From assembly GCA_021825225.1 (NCBI GenBank), contig JAKAIH010000100.1:1-8290 (forward strand): DNA of 8,290 nt, read 5' to 3'. The notes beneath the pieces are model-generated. The model had not been told where the DNA came from. It did not search any database and was given only the letters and a program-made list of their open reading frames with translations. Origin of the DNA: Pseudomonadota bacterium (lineage in GTDB: Bacteria; Pseudomonadota; Gammaproteobacteria; Burkholderiales; SG8-39). Below, piece after piece: positions 1 to 5,784 of the stretch. The position numbers and the translations under genes are program-made. Position 1 is the first letter of the stretch. Every line of letters begins with the position of its first letter.

Positions 1-196
1 CATATGTGTTCCTCGCTATGAACGCTTAATTGAGGGAACAAGGCATGAGCAAATTCTTCGATTAGCGCGCGATGGCAGACAAAAGTCAGTGACTTTCGTT
101 ACAGAGCAGCATATCGGCTCGGCGCGCAGAGTGGCATCGACGATTGATACTGTCATCGTCGTTCCCGTATGGAATTCGGCCAAGCTGTCGTCTGGC
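1..196. other. low-GC flank with no supported gene
   Basis: This stretch lies beyond the stop codon of the NUDIX gene. GC is about 43% in the first 60 bases and rises to about 57% by 121-180, lower than the rest of the window. One plus-strand frame (codons starting at base 2) is open from the edge to 373, so the 3' end of a gene entering from the left cannot be excluded. Its translation matches no family I recognise, and the part beyond 197 lies antisense to the well-supported NUDIX gene. A tiny plus-strand reading frame at 45-65 (six codons after a GAGGGA sequence) looks like chance. I see no clear terminator for the NUDIX transcript here. Confidence 0.4.
82..96. repeat. perfect 15-base dyad (AAAGTCA-G-TGACTTT)
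   Basis: Two 7-base arms are exact inverted repeats around a single central G at base 89. The one-base centre makes it more like a protein-binding dyad than an RNA hairpin, although an AAAGT/ACTTT stem with a 5-base loop could form. It lies about 100 bases past the NUDIX stop codon in the low-GC flank. No function can be assigned, and a short palindrome like this can occur by chance. Confidence 0.35.
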
Positions 197-712
197 TTAA
201 ATTTTCCATTCTCCCGCCTGCAGGCGCGGGATGACCCCACGCAATATTCGAAACGTCAGGCCCCACAATTGGTCGTCGCCCACCCGGTAATAGGGTGCGC
301 GCCTGGGAGCAGATGCATCAGCCTGCAGTCCGTCGTCTTCGTTCAAGACTTCGGCATCGATCAGTTCAGCTAAGGACAAATCCATGATCTCGGCGACCTC
401 GTGCGCATTTCTTTGCCAGGCTACCTGCTGGACGATGCGGCCGAGGAAAGGGTGGACGCGGAAGCCCGTGGTACGCGTTTCGGCAAGTGGCAGCTCAGTC
501 AGAATTTCGATCTGGTCCTCCCGGATCCCGATTTCTTCCCGCGCTTCTCGCAAAGCCGTATCCAGCATGGAACGGTCGCACGGGTCGCGCTTGCCGCCGG
601 GAAAAGCCAGGTGCCCGCCGTGAATACCGTTGTCACTGCGTCTGATCAGGATCAAGCGCAGCTCGCCGCCTGCGCCGCGATACACCGGCACCAATACGCT
701 TGCCTCGATCAT
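197..712 (-). CDS. NUDIX hydrolase, CoA pyrophosphatase (NudL/YeaB) type
   Basis: This 171-residue protein is a probable cytosolic metal-dependent pyrophosphohydrolase. The NUDIX box is visible: AFPGGKRD at residues 36-43, then ALREAREEIGI at 53-63, with the metal-binding Glu run REAREE at 55-60. The preceding LIRRS...HGGHLAFPGG segment (22-40) resembles the UPF0035 signature of CoA-hydrolysing NUDIX enzymes, which split CoA into phosphopantetheine and 3',5'-ADP. The C-terminal WGLTFRIL (150-157) also fits that subfamily. I chose the ATG at 710-712 because it lies just after the upstream lipoprotein stop, follows a GAGCGGA-like ribosome site, and precedes the first conserved strand (ASVLVPVY). 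The frame stays open upstream to 841, but that part overlaps the lipoprotein gene; an intermediate non-ATG start such as CTG is possible because residues before 712 look somewhat family-like. The gene is probably co-transcribed with the lipoprotein, 31 bases away. CoA specificity is inferred from the motif only. Confidence 0.9.
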   Translation of the reverse strand: MIEASVLVPVYRGAGGELRLILIRRSDNGIHGGHLAFPGGKRDPCDRSMLDTALREAREEIGIREDQIEILTELPLAETRTTGFRVHPFLGRIVQQVAWQRNAHEVAEIMDLSLAELIDAEVLNEDDGLQADASAPRRAPYYRVGDDQLWGLTFRILRGVIPRLQAGEWKI

Positions 713-743
713 GGCGTTATCCGCTCGGACGCATTCCAGGAAA

Positions 744-1250
744 TCAGCGCGCGCACGGTATGGTGATCCCTTCGGGGCCGAACAATTCATCCTGGGACAG
801 GGTGCTACGCACGGTGCCGGAGGTCGCATCGAACAGAACATAAACGCGCTGGATGTTCAGGTTATAGGTGCACGCGCGCCAGTCCCATACCAGTTCATCG
901 CGCGCACTGAAATAGGCCGTGCGGCTGTAGTTCGGCGGACCAAGGATACGCAGAACCTGTTCCCGCGTCATGCCGGGGCGGATGCGTGCAAGCCCTGCCT
1001 CATCCAGCACATTTACCTTGCTTTGCAGCCGTCCGTCCGGCCCCAGCTTCACCATGAACGTGTGGATTCCCTCCGGGCCGCGCGGATACGCCAGCTGAAC
1101 TGAACCGTCGGGATCCTGCCAGCGCATCGCCGGCTGTCCCATCAACCCGACTACGTCTTCCAGACGCGCTTCACCGGGTCGAAGGCCAGCCCCGCCGTAG
1201 GAAGCGCAGGCAGCCAGTACCAAGGTCACCAGAAGCACGGTCAGGCGCAT
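744..1250 (-). CDS. outer-membrane lipoprotein with two BamE/SmpA-like repeats
   Basis: This 168-residue protein begins with a short lipoprotein signal: MR, a hydrophobic stretch, then the lipobox L12-A-A-C15. Ala follows the cysteine, with no Asp retention signal, so sorting to the outer membrane is expected. The mature part carries two related units. Residues 24-40 (RPGEARLEDVVGLMGQP) and 91-106 (RPGMTREQVLRILGPP) each resemble the first helix and Gly-Pro turn of BamE/SmpA/OmlA proteins. Each is followed by a strand-rich segment ending in a DE pair (VNVLDE at 80-84; STLSQDE at 149-155). The ATG at 1248-1250 has GGAAG six bases upstream and a good promoter just beyond. BamE itself has one such domain and works in outer-membrane protein assembly. 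A two-unit protein may be only a paralogue, so I do not assign it to the BAM complex. The NUDIX gene follows directly. Confidence 0.85.
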   Translation of the reverse strand: MRLTVLLVTLVLAACASYGGAGLRPGEARLEDVVGLMGQPAMRWQDPDGSVQLAYPRGPEGIHTFMVKLGPDGRLQSKVNVLDEAGLARIRPGMTREQVLRILGPPNYSRTAYFSARDELVWDWRACTYNLNIQRVYVLFDATSGTVRSTLSQDELFGPEGITIPCAR

Positions 1251-1278
1251 GATGGACTTCCATCTTGATCTTCAAGCG

Positions 1279-1307
1279 ATTATGAACCGCCGATCACTTT
1301 ATGTCAG
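1279..1307 (-). promoter_or_regulatory. sigma70-type promoter for the lipoprotein-NUDIX unit
   Basis: On the minus strand, CTGACA (1302-1307) and CATAAT (1279-1284) are separated by exactly 17 bases. Each matches the sigma70 consensus (TTGACA, TATAAT) at five of six positions. The predicted start near 1272 leaves a leader of about 20 bases before the ATG at 1250, with room for its GGAAG ribosome site. This suggests the lipoprotein and NUDIX genes are transcribed independently of the transporter operon. Confidence 0.65.
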
Positions 1308-1440
1308 GGATAACGGGGAAGGCGTCTAAGTGCTTGCCGCAGTGGCAGCGGGCGGGCTCAAGTCCTCCATCGGCAGCCAGGTTGGAGGACGTCGAGGAAA
1401 TGGCTGCAGGAGCGCGTCATTCGCTTCGCGTGGAGCCAGG

Positions 1441-1465
1441 AATGCGCGATCAAGGACCGCGCATT
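1441..1465 (-). terminator. 8-bp perfect hairpin downstream of the M20 gene
   Basis: AATGCGCG (1441-1448) and CGCGCATT (1458-1465) form an exact 8-base inverted repeat around a 9-base loop, about 70 bases past the M20 stop codon. In the minus-strand transcript no U-tract follows, so it is not a canonical intrinsic terminator. It could still mark the operon 3' end by stabilising or pausing the RNA. The rest of the 1308-1533 gap holds only this hairpin and the next one. Confidence 0.35.
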
Positions 1466-1497
1466 TCATCGGTGCAATCAGCAGACTCTGCCTGCCG

Positions 1498-1530
1498 GCG
1501 CGCGCAAGGCCGGCCGGGCGTTGCGCGTGC
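1498..1530 (-). terminator. GC-rich hairpin just after the operon's last stop codon
   Basis: Seven exact pairs (1501-1507 with 1521-1527) plus two outer pairs across one mismatch enclose a 13-base GC-only loop. The structure begins 3 bases after the TAG stop at 1534-1536. No U-run follows on the minus strand, so classical intrinsic termination is not supported. A role as RNA 3'-end protection or as part of a Rho-dependent end is possible. Confidence 0.35.
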
Positions 1531-1533
1531 GGC

Positions 1534-2730
1534 CTAGGCAGTCAGCGTAGCCTCGACCAGCTTGGACCAGTAAGTCGCGCCGATCGGCAGCAAGGCGTCG
1601 TTGAAGTCGTAATTGGAATTGTGCAGTTCGCACGGCCCGATTCCCTCATAGACATCCGCGCGATGATCGCCTTCGCCGTTGCCGATGAACAGGTAGCTGC
1701 CGGGCACTTTTTCCAGGTAGAAGGAGAAGTCTTCGGATCCGGTATGCGGCGGGGTCGCGCGGTCGACATGATCGGCGCCGAAAAGCTTTTCGGCCAGATC
1801 CGCGGCGAATTCGGTCTCCTTGGGCCAGTTGATCAGCGGCGGATAGCAGCGCAGGAACTGCAGCTCGCCCGTGGCCCCATGCGCTTCGCTGAGCTTGGTC
1901 ACGATGCGGCGCATATTGCTTTCCATGAGATCGAGCACCTCGACGCTGTAGGTTCTGAGCGTTCCGCGAATCACCGCCTGCGCCGGGATCACGTTGTAAG
2001 CGTCCCCCGCATGGATCTGCGTAATCGACAACACCGCCGTGTCGATCGGATTCTTGCTGCGCGTAATCAGGCTTTGCAAAGCCTGCACCATTTGCGCCGC
2101 GATCAGAATGGGATCCACGGACTTGTGCGGCTGCGCCGCATGGCCGCCCACGCCATTGATCACGATGTCGAAACGGTTGCTCGATGCCATGGTCGGCCCG
2201 GCACGAAAGCCGAACACACCGACAGGCACGCCCGGCAAATTGTGCATGCCGTACACCACGTCGCAGGGGAAACGCTCGAACAAGCCGTCGTCCATCATGG
2301 CTTTGGCGCCCGCGCTGCCGCCCTCCTCGGCCGGCTGGAAAATGAAATTCACCACACCATCGAATTTCCCGTGCTCGGCCAGGTACTGCGCCGCCCCCAA
2401 CAGCATGGCGGTATGGCCGTCGTGACCGCAGCCATGCATTTTTCCGGGATTCTTCGAGCAATGCGCGAAACGATTGTTCTCCGGCATGGGCAAGGCGTCC
2501 ATGTCGGCGCGCAAACCGATCGAGCGCTTGCTCGTCCCCGAGCGCAACACCCCGACGACACCCGTCTTGCCCAGGCCCGCATGGACTTCCAGGCCGAGTT
2601 CGCTCAGGCGCTTGGCCACCAGCGCCGAGGTTCGCTGTTCCTGAAACGCCAATTCCGGGTGGGCGTGAATGTCGCGCCGGATGGCGATAAGTGCTTCGTG
2701 ATTGCGTTCGATGTCTGCCAGTAATTTCAT
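1534..2730 (-). CDS. M20D-family amidohydrolase (hippurate hydrolase-like)
   Basis: This 398-residue protein is a typical-length member of the M20D family of cytosolic metal-dependent amidohydrolases (HipO, IAA-amino-acid hydrolase, N-acyl-amino-acid deacylases). These cleave the amide bond of N-acylated amino acids. Visible motifs are GLRADMDALPM (72-82), HGCGHDGHTAMLLGAA (99-114), FQPAEEGGSAGAKAMMDDG (131-149), GMHNLPG (161-167) and the C-terminal ELHNSNYDFND (368-378). By family analogy the metal ligands are C101, H103, E136, H163 and H370, with E135 as catalytic base; none is missing. A lid/dimerisation domain spans roughly 185-300 and includes GVGGHAAQPHKSVDPI with H197. The ATG at 2728-2730 has GAGAG six bases upstream. 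It is the last gene of the probable transporter operon, 89 bases after the N-formylglutamate amidohydrolase. The acyl group and amino acid it prefers cannot be told from sequence. Confidence 0.92.
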   Translation of the reverse strand: MKLLADIERNHEALIAIRRDIHAHPELAFQEQRTSALVAKRLSELGLEVHAGLGKTGVVGVLRSGTSKRSIGLRADMDALPMPENNRFAHCSKNPGKMHGCGHDGHTAMLLGAAQYLAEHGKFDGVVNFIFQPAEEGGSAGAKAMMDDGLFERFPCDVVYGMHNLPGVPVGVFGFRAGPTMASSNRFDIVINGVGGHAAQPHKSVDPILIAAQMVQALQSLITRSKNPIDTAVLSITQIHAGDAYNVIPAQAVIRGTLRTYSVEVLDLMESNMRRIVTKLSEAHGATGELQFLRCYPPLINWPKETEFAADLAEKLFGADHVDRATPPHTGSEDFSFYLEKVPGSYLFIGNGEGDHRADVYEGIGPCELHNSNYDFNDALLPIGATYWSKLVEATLTA

Positions 2731-2742
2731 GATCGTCTCTCG

Positions 2743-2762
2743 AAAATCGCCCGTTTCAGGCG
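2743..2762 (-). terminator. short hairpin plus ATTTT upstream of the M20 gene
   Basis: In the minus-strand RNA, CGCCU and GGGCG (2758-2762 with 2748-2752, one G-U pair) enclose the loop GAAAC and are followed by AUUUU. It sits in the 89-base gap, ending about 12 bases before the M20 start codon. The stem is only 5 pairs, so it would be a weak terminator or attenuator that lowers expression of the last gene. It may equally be chance. I see no convincing promoter in this gap. Confidence 0.25.
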
Positions 2763-2819
2763 TGTTATGACTTCGCTACTCCCGCTCGCGCCGATGCAAC
2801 CGGCCCCGCTCTCACCGGG

Positions 2820-3683
2820 CTATGCCAATTGCGCCCTTACAAATTTCGCCAGATGCGCCGACAACAGGCTCAAGGACTGCTGCAAGGCGTCGAATCCACT
2901 CGACTTCTCGTAGCTGTTTTCGTCCATGTAGAGCTTGCGGTTGACCTCGATCTGCAGGCTATGGCGGTTCTCGGCGGGACGCCCGATACGCGCGATCAGC
3001 GCCACGCCCTTGAACGGGTCGTTGCGCGCCACCGCATAGCCGCGCCCGGTCAAAAAGGTTTCAATGGTCTCGACCAGCGCCGGATCGCAGGTGCGCCCAT
3101 CGTGATCTCCCAGCACGAAATCGGCCAGCTGCTTGTCGGTATCGATTTCCAGCAGCTCGTATGAATTGGCCGGCATGGAATGCAGGTTCAGATGCCAGAC
3201 GCCGCCGAATTTCCCGTAGGCTTCTTCGATCTGCCGGCTCAGCGCGGCATGATAGGGCTGGTGAAAGCGCCGGATGCGATTTTCGATTTCGGCCAGCGAA
3301 AGTTTGCGATCGTACATGGCTTGCTTGCGGGCGAGCCGCCAGATCAGGCCGGTGCCGAGTCGCGTCTTCTCGGAAGGACGCAATTCGGTCGGCCAGGGTT
3401 CGGCGAGCATGGTGGCGTCGATATCGGTGATCTCGCGGTTGGGGTCGATGTAGGTGCGCGGGAAGTTGGCCGCCACCAATGAGCCGCCCACCGCAGGGAT
3501 GGCACGCCATAGTTCTTCCACATAGGTATCTTCGCCCGAGCGCAGGATAGCCTCGGGCAGGCAGCTGCCGAAATCCCGCGGATAGATGACGCCGCTGTGG
3601 GGCGAGTCGCACACCAGCGGGATCGCGTTGCCGGCGGGGGTGGACAGCACGAATGGAGCAAAGTCTGAATCAGCAATTTTCAT
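2820..3683 (-). CDS. N-formylglutamate amidohydrolase family protein
   Basis: This 287-residue cytosolic protein belongs to the N-formylglutamate amidohydrolase family (FGase; HutG-like deformylase), which hydrolyses N-formyl-L-glutamate to formate and glutamate. Family motifs run the whole length: DSPHSG (26-31), DTYVEEL (52-58), ANFPRTYIDPNR (72-83), LNLHSMP (165-171), LGDHDGRTCDPALVE (191-205), NDPFKG (221-226) and RHSLQIEVNRKLYMDE (240-255). The conserved His residues of DSPHSG and LNLHSMP are present and probably bind the catalytic metal. The ATG at 3681-3683 has GGAAG six bases upstream. No histidine-utilisation (hut) gene is in the window. Instead it lies 54 bases after a peptide-type ABC transporter and 89 bases before an M20D amidohydrolase. 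Its substrate may therefore be an imported N-formyl or related N-acyl compound rather than a histidine-degradation intermediate. The family call is firm; the exact substrate is inference. Confidence 0.92.
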   Translation of the reverse strand: MKIADSDFAPFVLSTPAGNAIPLVCDSPHSGVIYPRDFGSCLPEAILRSGEDTYVEELWRAIPAVGGSLVAANFPRTYIDPNREITDIDATMLAEPWPTELRPSEKTRLGTGLIWRLARKQAMYDRKLSLAEIENRIRRFHQPYHAALSRQIEEAYGKFGGVWHLNLHSMPANSYELLEIDTDKQLADFVLGDHDGRTCDPALVETIETFLTGRGYAVARNDPFKGVALIARIGRPAENRHSLQIEVNRKLYMDENSYEKSSGFDALQQSLSLLSAHLAKFVRAQLA

Positions 3684-3737
3684 CTAACGCTTCCTTGGTA
3701 AAAGACTGTGTCTACGAATTCGGCAATCCGCCGGCAT

Positions 3738-4778
3738 TCACGCGGCGTCATTCAAATGACAAGCGCTCAGGTGCGGAAATCTTTCACGGCTGGTCGCATC
3801 GCGGTCCGGCGCCACCGCCTTAAGCGGCGGAAGCTCTGCGCGGCAACGCTGCATGACCCGCGGGCAACGCGGATGAAACGGGCAACCTGTCGGCGGATCG
3901 CTGGGCGAAGGCAGTTCGCCCTTGATCGGGTCGAACTGGTGCTGCTCTGTGTACAACCTGGGCAGCTCCTTGATCAAGGCTTGGGTGTAAGGATGATTGG
4001 CGGCCTTGAATATGGTTTCGGTCGGCGCGATTTCGACTATCCTGCCCAGGTACATGATGGCCACACGATCCGAAATATGGCTGACGACACCCAGGTTGTG
4101 GCTGATGAAGAAATACGTCAGCGCGAATTCCTCGCGCAGGTCCATGAACAAGTTCAGAACCTGGGCCTGGATGGATACGTCCAGCGCCGCCACCGCCTCG
4201 TCGCAGACGATGACCGACGGTTTCAGGGCCAGGGCGCGCGCCACACCGACGCGCTGGCGCTGTCCTCCCGAAAACTGGTGCGGGTAGCGAAAGCGGTAGG
4301 CCGGATCGAGCCCCACTTTCTGCATCAGCCCGCACACGTAGGCTTCCTTGGCGGCGCGCTCTATCATGCCATGAGCCAGCGGCGCCTCGCCGATGATGTC
4401 GATCACCCGCATGCGCGGATTGAGCGAAGAAAAAGGATCCTGGAAAATCATCTGCACGCTGAGCTCGTATTCGCGCCGCGCGGCGGCAGCCAGCGTGGCG
4501 GTCAAACGGCCCCGGTACAGGATTTCGCCCCGCGTAGGCTCCAGAATCCCCGCCAGCATGCGTCCCAGTGTGGATTTGCCGCAGCCGGACTCGCCGACTA
4601 TGCCGAGGACCTCGCCGGTCAATATGTCCAGGTCGACGCCGGCCACGGCCTGCACCGGCTTGGGAGCGGCGCGCCCCTGCAGCAGGCGCCCCAGTTTGTC
4701 CACCATGTCCTGCGGCTGCACGTAATGGCGCTCGATCCCGCGCAGGCTGAAAATCACGTCCTTGCCTTGCGCGCTCAC
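3738..4778 (-). CDS. peptide-type ABC transporter ATPase, DppF/OppF-like
   Basis: This 346-residue protein is the second ATPase of the transporter and should act at the cytosolic face of the inner membrane. Walker A is GESGCGKST (62-70), the Q-loop is Q113, the signature is FSGGQ (169-173), Walker B is VIVCDE (189-194) and the switch His is H227. The C-terminal oligopeptide/dipeptide domain has TGCPFHPRC with Cys at 299, 305, 312 and 340. Walker B continues DEAVAALD, with Ala195 where Pro is most common. About 25 residues (roughly 21-44) precede the core, as in many DppF proteins. I chose GTG at 4776-4778: it overlaps the upstream TGA as GTGA, has GGAG seven bases before it, and gives normal family length. 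The frame runs open to 5351, but that extension crosses the other ATPase gene out of frame and is not real. It is probably translationally coupled to the DppD-like gene. Confidence 0.93.
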   Translation of the reverse strand: MSAQGKDVIFSLRGIERHYVQPQDMVDKLGRLLQGRAAPKPVQAVAGVDLDILTGEVLGIVGESGCGKSTLGRMLAGILEPTRGEILYRGRLTATLAAAARREYELSVQMIFQDPFSSLNPRMRVIDIIGEAPLAHGMIERAAKEAYVCGLMQKVGLDPAYRFRYPHQFSGGQRQRVGVARALALKPSVIVCDEAVAALDVSIQAQVLNLFMDLREEFALTYFFISHNLGVVSHISDRVAIMYLGRIVEIAPTETIFKAANHPYTQALIKELPRLYTEQHQFDPIKGELPSPSDPPTGCPFHPRCPRVMQRCRAELPPLKAVAPDRDATSRERFPHLSACHLNDAA

Positions 4779-5770
4779 GTCTCGACTCCGCGGTGCCAGC
4801 AACTCACGCCGTGCGCGGGCGCCACCATTTCGAATAAGGGCTCCTCCACGCATTGCGGCGTGGCGCGATAACAGCGTGTCCTGAACGGGCAGCCTTCGGG
4901 CATGTTCAGCGGCGAAGGCGTCGAACCGGGAATCTGGAACAGGCTCTTTCCGCGCGTATCGAATGTCGGGATCGAGGCCATCAGGCCATGCGTGTACGCA
5001 TGCTGCGCGGCACGGATGATATCGGCGGTGGGAGCCGTCTCCACGATGCGGCCGGCGTACATCACCGCCAGGCGATCGGCAAGCCCCGACACCAGCGCCA
5101 GGTCGTGCGTAATCCAGATCAGCGCGGTCCCCGTCTCGCGGCACAGCTTCTGCACTTCGTACAGAATCTGCCCTTGTATGGTGACGTCCAGCGCAGTCGT
5201 GGGCTCGTCGGCAATGATCAGTTTGGGGGAATTGAGCAGCGCGATCGCGATCGCAATGCGCTGGCGCATGCCTCCCGACAGATGGTGCGGATAGACGCTC
5301 ATGCGCTCCGCGGGAGCGGGAATCCCCACCTTGACCAGCATTTCGATGCAACGCGCGCGCGCCGCCGAGCGCGAAACCTGCTCGTGCGCCTGCACCGTCT
5401 CGATCATCTGCGTATCGACGCGCAAGACGGGATTCAGGGTCATCATCGGATCCTGGAATATCATCGCCATTTCGTGGCCGCGCAAGGCGCGATATTCCTT
5501 CGCCGACAAGGCTTGCAGTTCGCGCCCATCGAAGAAAAGACGGTCGGCGCGTATCCTGCCGGGCTTGTCGACCAGGTTCATCAGGGAAAATCCGGTTATG
5601 GTCTTGCCCGAACCCGACTCGCCCACCAGCCCCAGGATTTCCCCTTGCTTGAGCTGCAGGGAGACGCCATCGACCGCCTTGACCACGCCGCGGCGCGTAT
5701 GAAACCAGGTGCGCAGCCCTTGGACGTCAAGCAGCCATGGGCTGGAGGAGGATGGCGCGCGCGTCTGCAA
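4775..5770 (-). CDS. peptide-type ABC transporter ATPase, DppD/OppD-like
   Basis: This 331-residue protein is the first of the paired ATPases. Walker A is GESGSGKT (50-57), the Q-loop is Q106, the signature is LSGGM followed by RQR (164-171), Walker B is LIIADEP (184-190) with TTALD after it, and the switch His is H222. The C-terminal domain contains EGCPFRTRC with Cys at 294, 300, 307 and 324, the same spacing pattern as its partner. Start choice is less certain. No in-frame ATG occurs before the core, and the first plausible codon is TTG at 5768-5770, with GGGA eight bases upstream and an in-frame stop at 5792-5794 beyond. A CTG near codon 13 is a less likely alternative. The gene begins 14 bases after the DppC-like permease and overlaps the DppF-like gene by 4 bases. 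Together the two ATPases would power the permease pair. Confidence 0.93.
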   Translation of the reverse strand: MQTRAPSSSSPWLLDVQGLRTWFHTRRGVVKAVDGVSLQLKQGEILGLVGESGSGKTITGFSLMNLVDKPGRIRADRLFFDGRELQALSAKEYRALRGHEMAMIFQDPMMTLNPVLRVDTQMIETVQAHEQVSRSAARARCIEMLVKVGIPAPAERMSVYPHHLSGGMRQRIAIAIALLNSPKLIIADEPTTALDVTIQGQILYEVQKLCRETGTALIWITHDLALVSGLADRLAVMYAGRIVETAPTADIIRAAQHAYTHGLMASIPTFDTRGKSLFQIPGSTPSPLNMPEGCPFRTRCYRATPQCVEEPLFEMVAPAHGVSCWHRGVET

Positions 5771-5784
5771 GAGGAGATTCCCGT

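Noticed and set aside
713..841. N-terminal extension of the NUDIX frame
   Set aside because: It overlaps the end of the lipoprotein gene, has a Cys/Pro-rich unlikely sequence, and a better ATG lies at 712 just before the first conserved strand.
1264..1276. CTTGA-TCT-TCAAG inverted repeat upstream of the lipoprotein start
   Set aside because: Arms of 5 bases and a 3-base loop are too short to separate from chance, although it lies at the predicted transcript start.
1306..1320. AGGGATAAC-GGGG resembling part of an I-SceI homing endonuclease site
   Set aside because: Only a partial match to the 18-base site, with no intron, intein or endonuclease gene nearby; it also overlaps the edge of the predicted promoter.
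1330..2724. 464-codon plus-strand open frame antisense to the M20D gene
   Set aside because: The minus-strand frame encodes intact M20D motifs from end to end. The antisense frame is rich in Arg, His and Ala, shows no domain, and is a product of GC-biased codon use.
3684..3737. Possible promoter in the gap before the N-formylglutamate amidohydrolase gene
   Set aside because: The best pair (TTGCCG, 17 bases, TTTTAC) is weak at -10, and the 54-base gap fits operon read-through. A 4-pair CGGC/GCCG stem there is too short to call.
4779..5351. 191-codon upstream extension of the DppF-like frame
   Set aside because: It crosses the DppD-like gene out of frame, carries no ABC motif, and the GTG at 4778 gives normal family length and a coupled GTGA overlap.
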